A stretch of DNA of 5,579 bases, from the NCBI GenBank assembly GCA_964368275.1, contig CAYJAQ010000070.1, positions 1-5,579 of the forward strand, in the 5' to 3' direction. Both the position numbers and the translations under genes were made by a program. Source of the stretch: CAYJAQ01 sp964368275 (GTDB taxonomy: Bacteria; Bacillota_I; Bacilli_A; ML615J-28; CAG-313). Of the stretch, positions 5,088 through 5,579 are shown in pieces (position 1 is the stretch's first letter; each line of letters begins with the position of its first letter). The notes under the pieces were generated by a model. It saw nothing but the letters and a program-made list of their open reading frames with translations. It made no database searches and was not told the origin of the DNA.

Positions 5088-5579
5088 TTAATATATATTT
5101 ATTGTTGTAGAAAATACTCTTTCTGCTGGCCCTGTCATGATAATATGACTATCCGCTCTTTCAATATGAAGCGTACCATATTCTAAGATGACATCGATGT
5201 AACTATCGCATTTCTTCAGCATTTCACCAATCACAAAACTAGCACAAGCACCTGTTCCACAAGCTTTTGTGTAGCCAACACCTCTTTCATATGTTTTAAT
5301 CTGAAAAGTGTGATTGTCAAGAACTTTAACAAAATTAACATTGGTTTGGTGCTGATAGATGTTGTTCATACAGATATATGATTCTAGGCCCTTTTTTAGG
5401 TCATTTTCAAAGTTTTTTACAAATATTACAGAATGATAAGTTCCCATAAAGACACTTGATACTTGGTAAGTTCTTCTTTGATATTTTAGGGGGTAATTAA
5501 ACATTTCACCAACACCAAGAAAACCCATAGCATCTTTATGAAAGTTTGGTTCTCCCATATCTACGCGCACCTGGAATTG
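5088..5579 (-). CDS. dapF: Diaminopimelate epimerase, C-terminal part (runs off the window)
   Basis: Cofactor-independent epimerase that converts LL- to meso-diaminopimelate, the precursor of lysine and of the peptidoglycan stem peptide. The 163 residues visible are the C-terminal 60% of a family protein of about 270; the frame is open to the window edge (QFQ before VRVDMGEPNF), so the N-terminal half with the first catalytic cysteine is outside. The second catalytic cysteine is Cys107 of this fragment in YERGVGYTKACGTGACAS, where Glu98-Arg99 match the substrate-binding Glu-Arg of the H. influenzae enzyme. TNVNFVKV (79-86) supplies the conserved substrate-binding Asn. HIIMTGPAERVF (145-156) is the family's C-terminal signature. 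One oddity is MGTYHSVIFV (45-54), where most family members have MGNPH. The GTG at 5570 is an internal valine codon, not a start. It is convergent with cvfB; upstream context is not visible. Confidence 0.95.
   Translation of the reverse strand, partial: QFQVRVDMGEPNFHKDAMGFLGVGEMFNYPLKYQRRTYQVSSVFMGTYHSVIFVKNFENDLKKGLESYICMNNIYQHQTNVNFVKVLDNHTFQIKTYERGVGYTKACGTGACASFVIGEMLKKCDSYIDVILEYGTLHIERADSHIIMTGPAERVFSTTINIY

Noticed and set aside
1..5579. Mobile element, CRISPR, tRNA or defence island
   Set aside because: No transposase or integrase, no repeat-spacer pattern, no cloverleaf and no defence-type protein is present; all six genes are core or transport/envelope genes with similar base composition.

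Overview
This is an ordinary chromosomal stretch from an AT-rich, low-GC Gram-positive bacterium with the standard genetic code: tryptophan is TGG and all genes read through without TGA recoding. Evidence for this placement is Bacillota-type MurC motifs, a CvfB/YitL-family RNA-binding protein, an MntE-like cation diffusion facilitator of about 395 residues, strong AGGAGG-type ribosome binding sites and sigma-A promoters with 17-base spacers. Peptidoglycan and diaminopimelate genes (murC, dapF) argue for a walled organism rather than a mycoplasma. A lineage near Erysipelotrichia or another AT-rich Bacilli branch is plausible, but this is inference from style, not a search result.

Layout, left to right. 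murC (30-1283, minus) is complete. It is divergent from a multi-pass membrane protein of the DUF1624/heparan-alpha-glucosaminide N-acetyltransferase type (1403-2209, plus), which has a near-consensus promoter. That gene converges on an MntE-like metal exporter (2241-3428, minus), with a shared bidirectional terminator between them. Next is rplS (3642-3989, minus), encoding ribosomal protein L19. It stands alone with its own promoter, a structured leader of about 95 nt and its own terminator. The 213-base gap between rplS and the exporter also holds two further hairpins that these genes do not explain. Divergent from rplS is cvfB (4203-5057, plus). It converges on the 3' part of dapF (5088 to the window edge, minus), again over a shared bidirectional terminator. 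No gene-free stretch exceeds 300 bases; the two largest gaps are 3429-3641 and 3990-4202.

Functionally, murC and dapF both serve cell-wall synthesis: MurC adds L-alanine to UDP-MurNAc, and DapF makes meso-diaminopimelate for the stem peptide and lysine. L19 and CvfB relate to translation and RNA. The metal exporter probably handles Mn2+. The acyltransferase substrate is unknown. Apart from rplS and the exporter, which are adjacent on one strand, every neighbouring pair changes strand, so nearly every gene appears to be its own transcription unit.

I found no mobile element, CRISPR array, tRNA, rRNA or defence-system gene. The most interesting material is non-coding: the hairpin pair upstream of the metal exporter, the L19 leader, and promoters sitting almost on top of ribosome binding sites. 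I do not see evidence for a wholly new multi-gene system.
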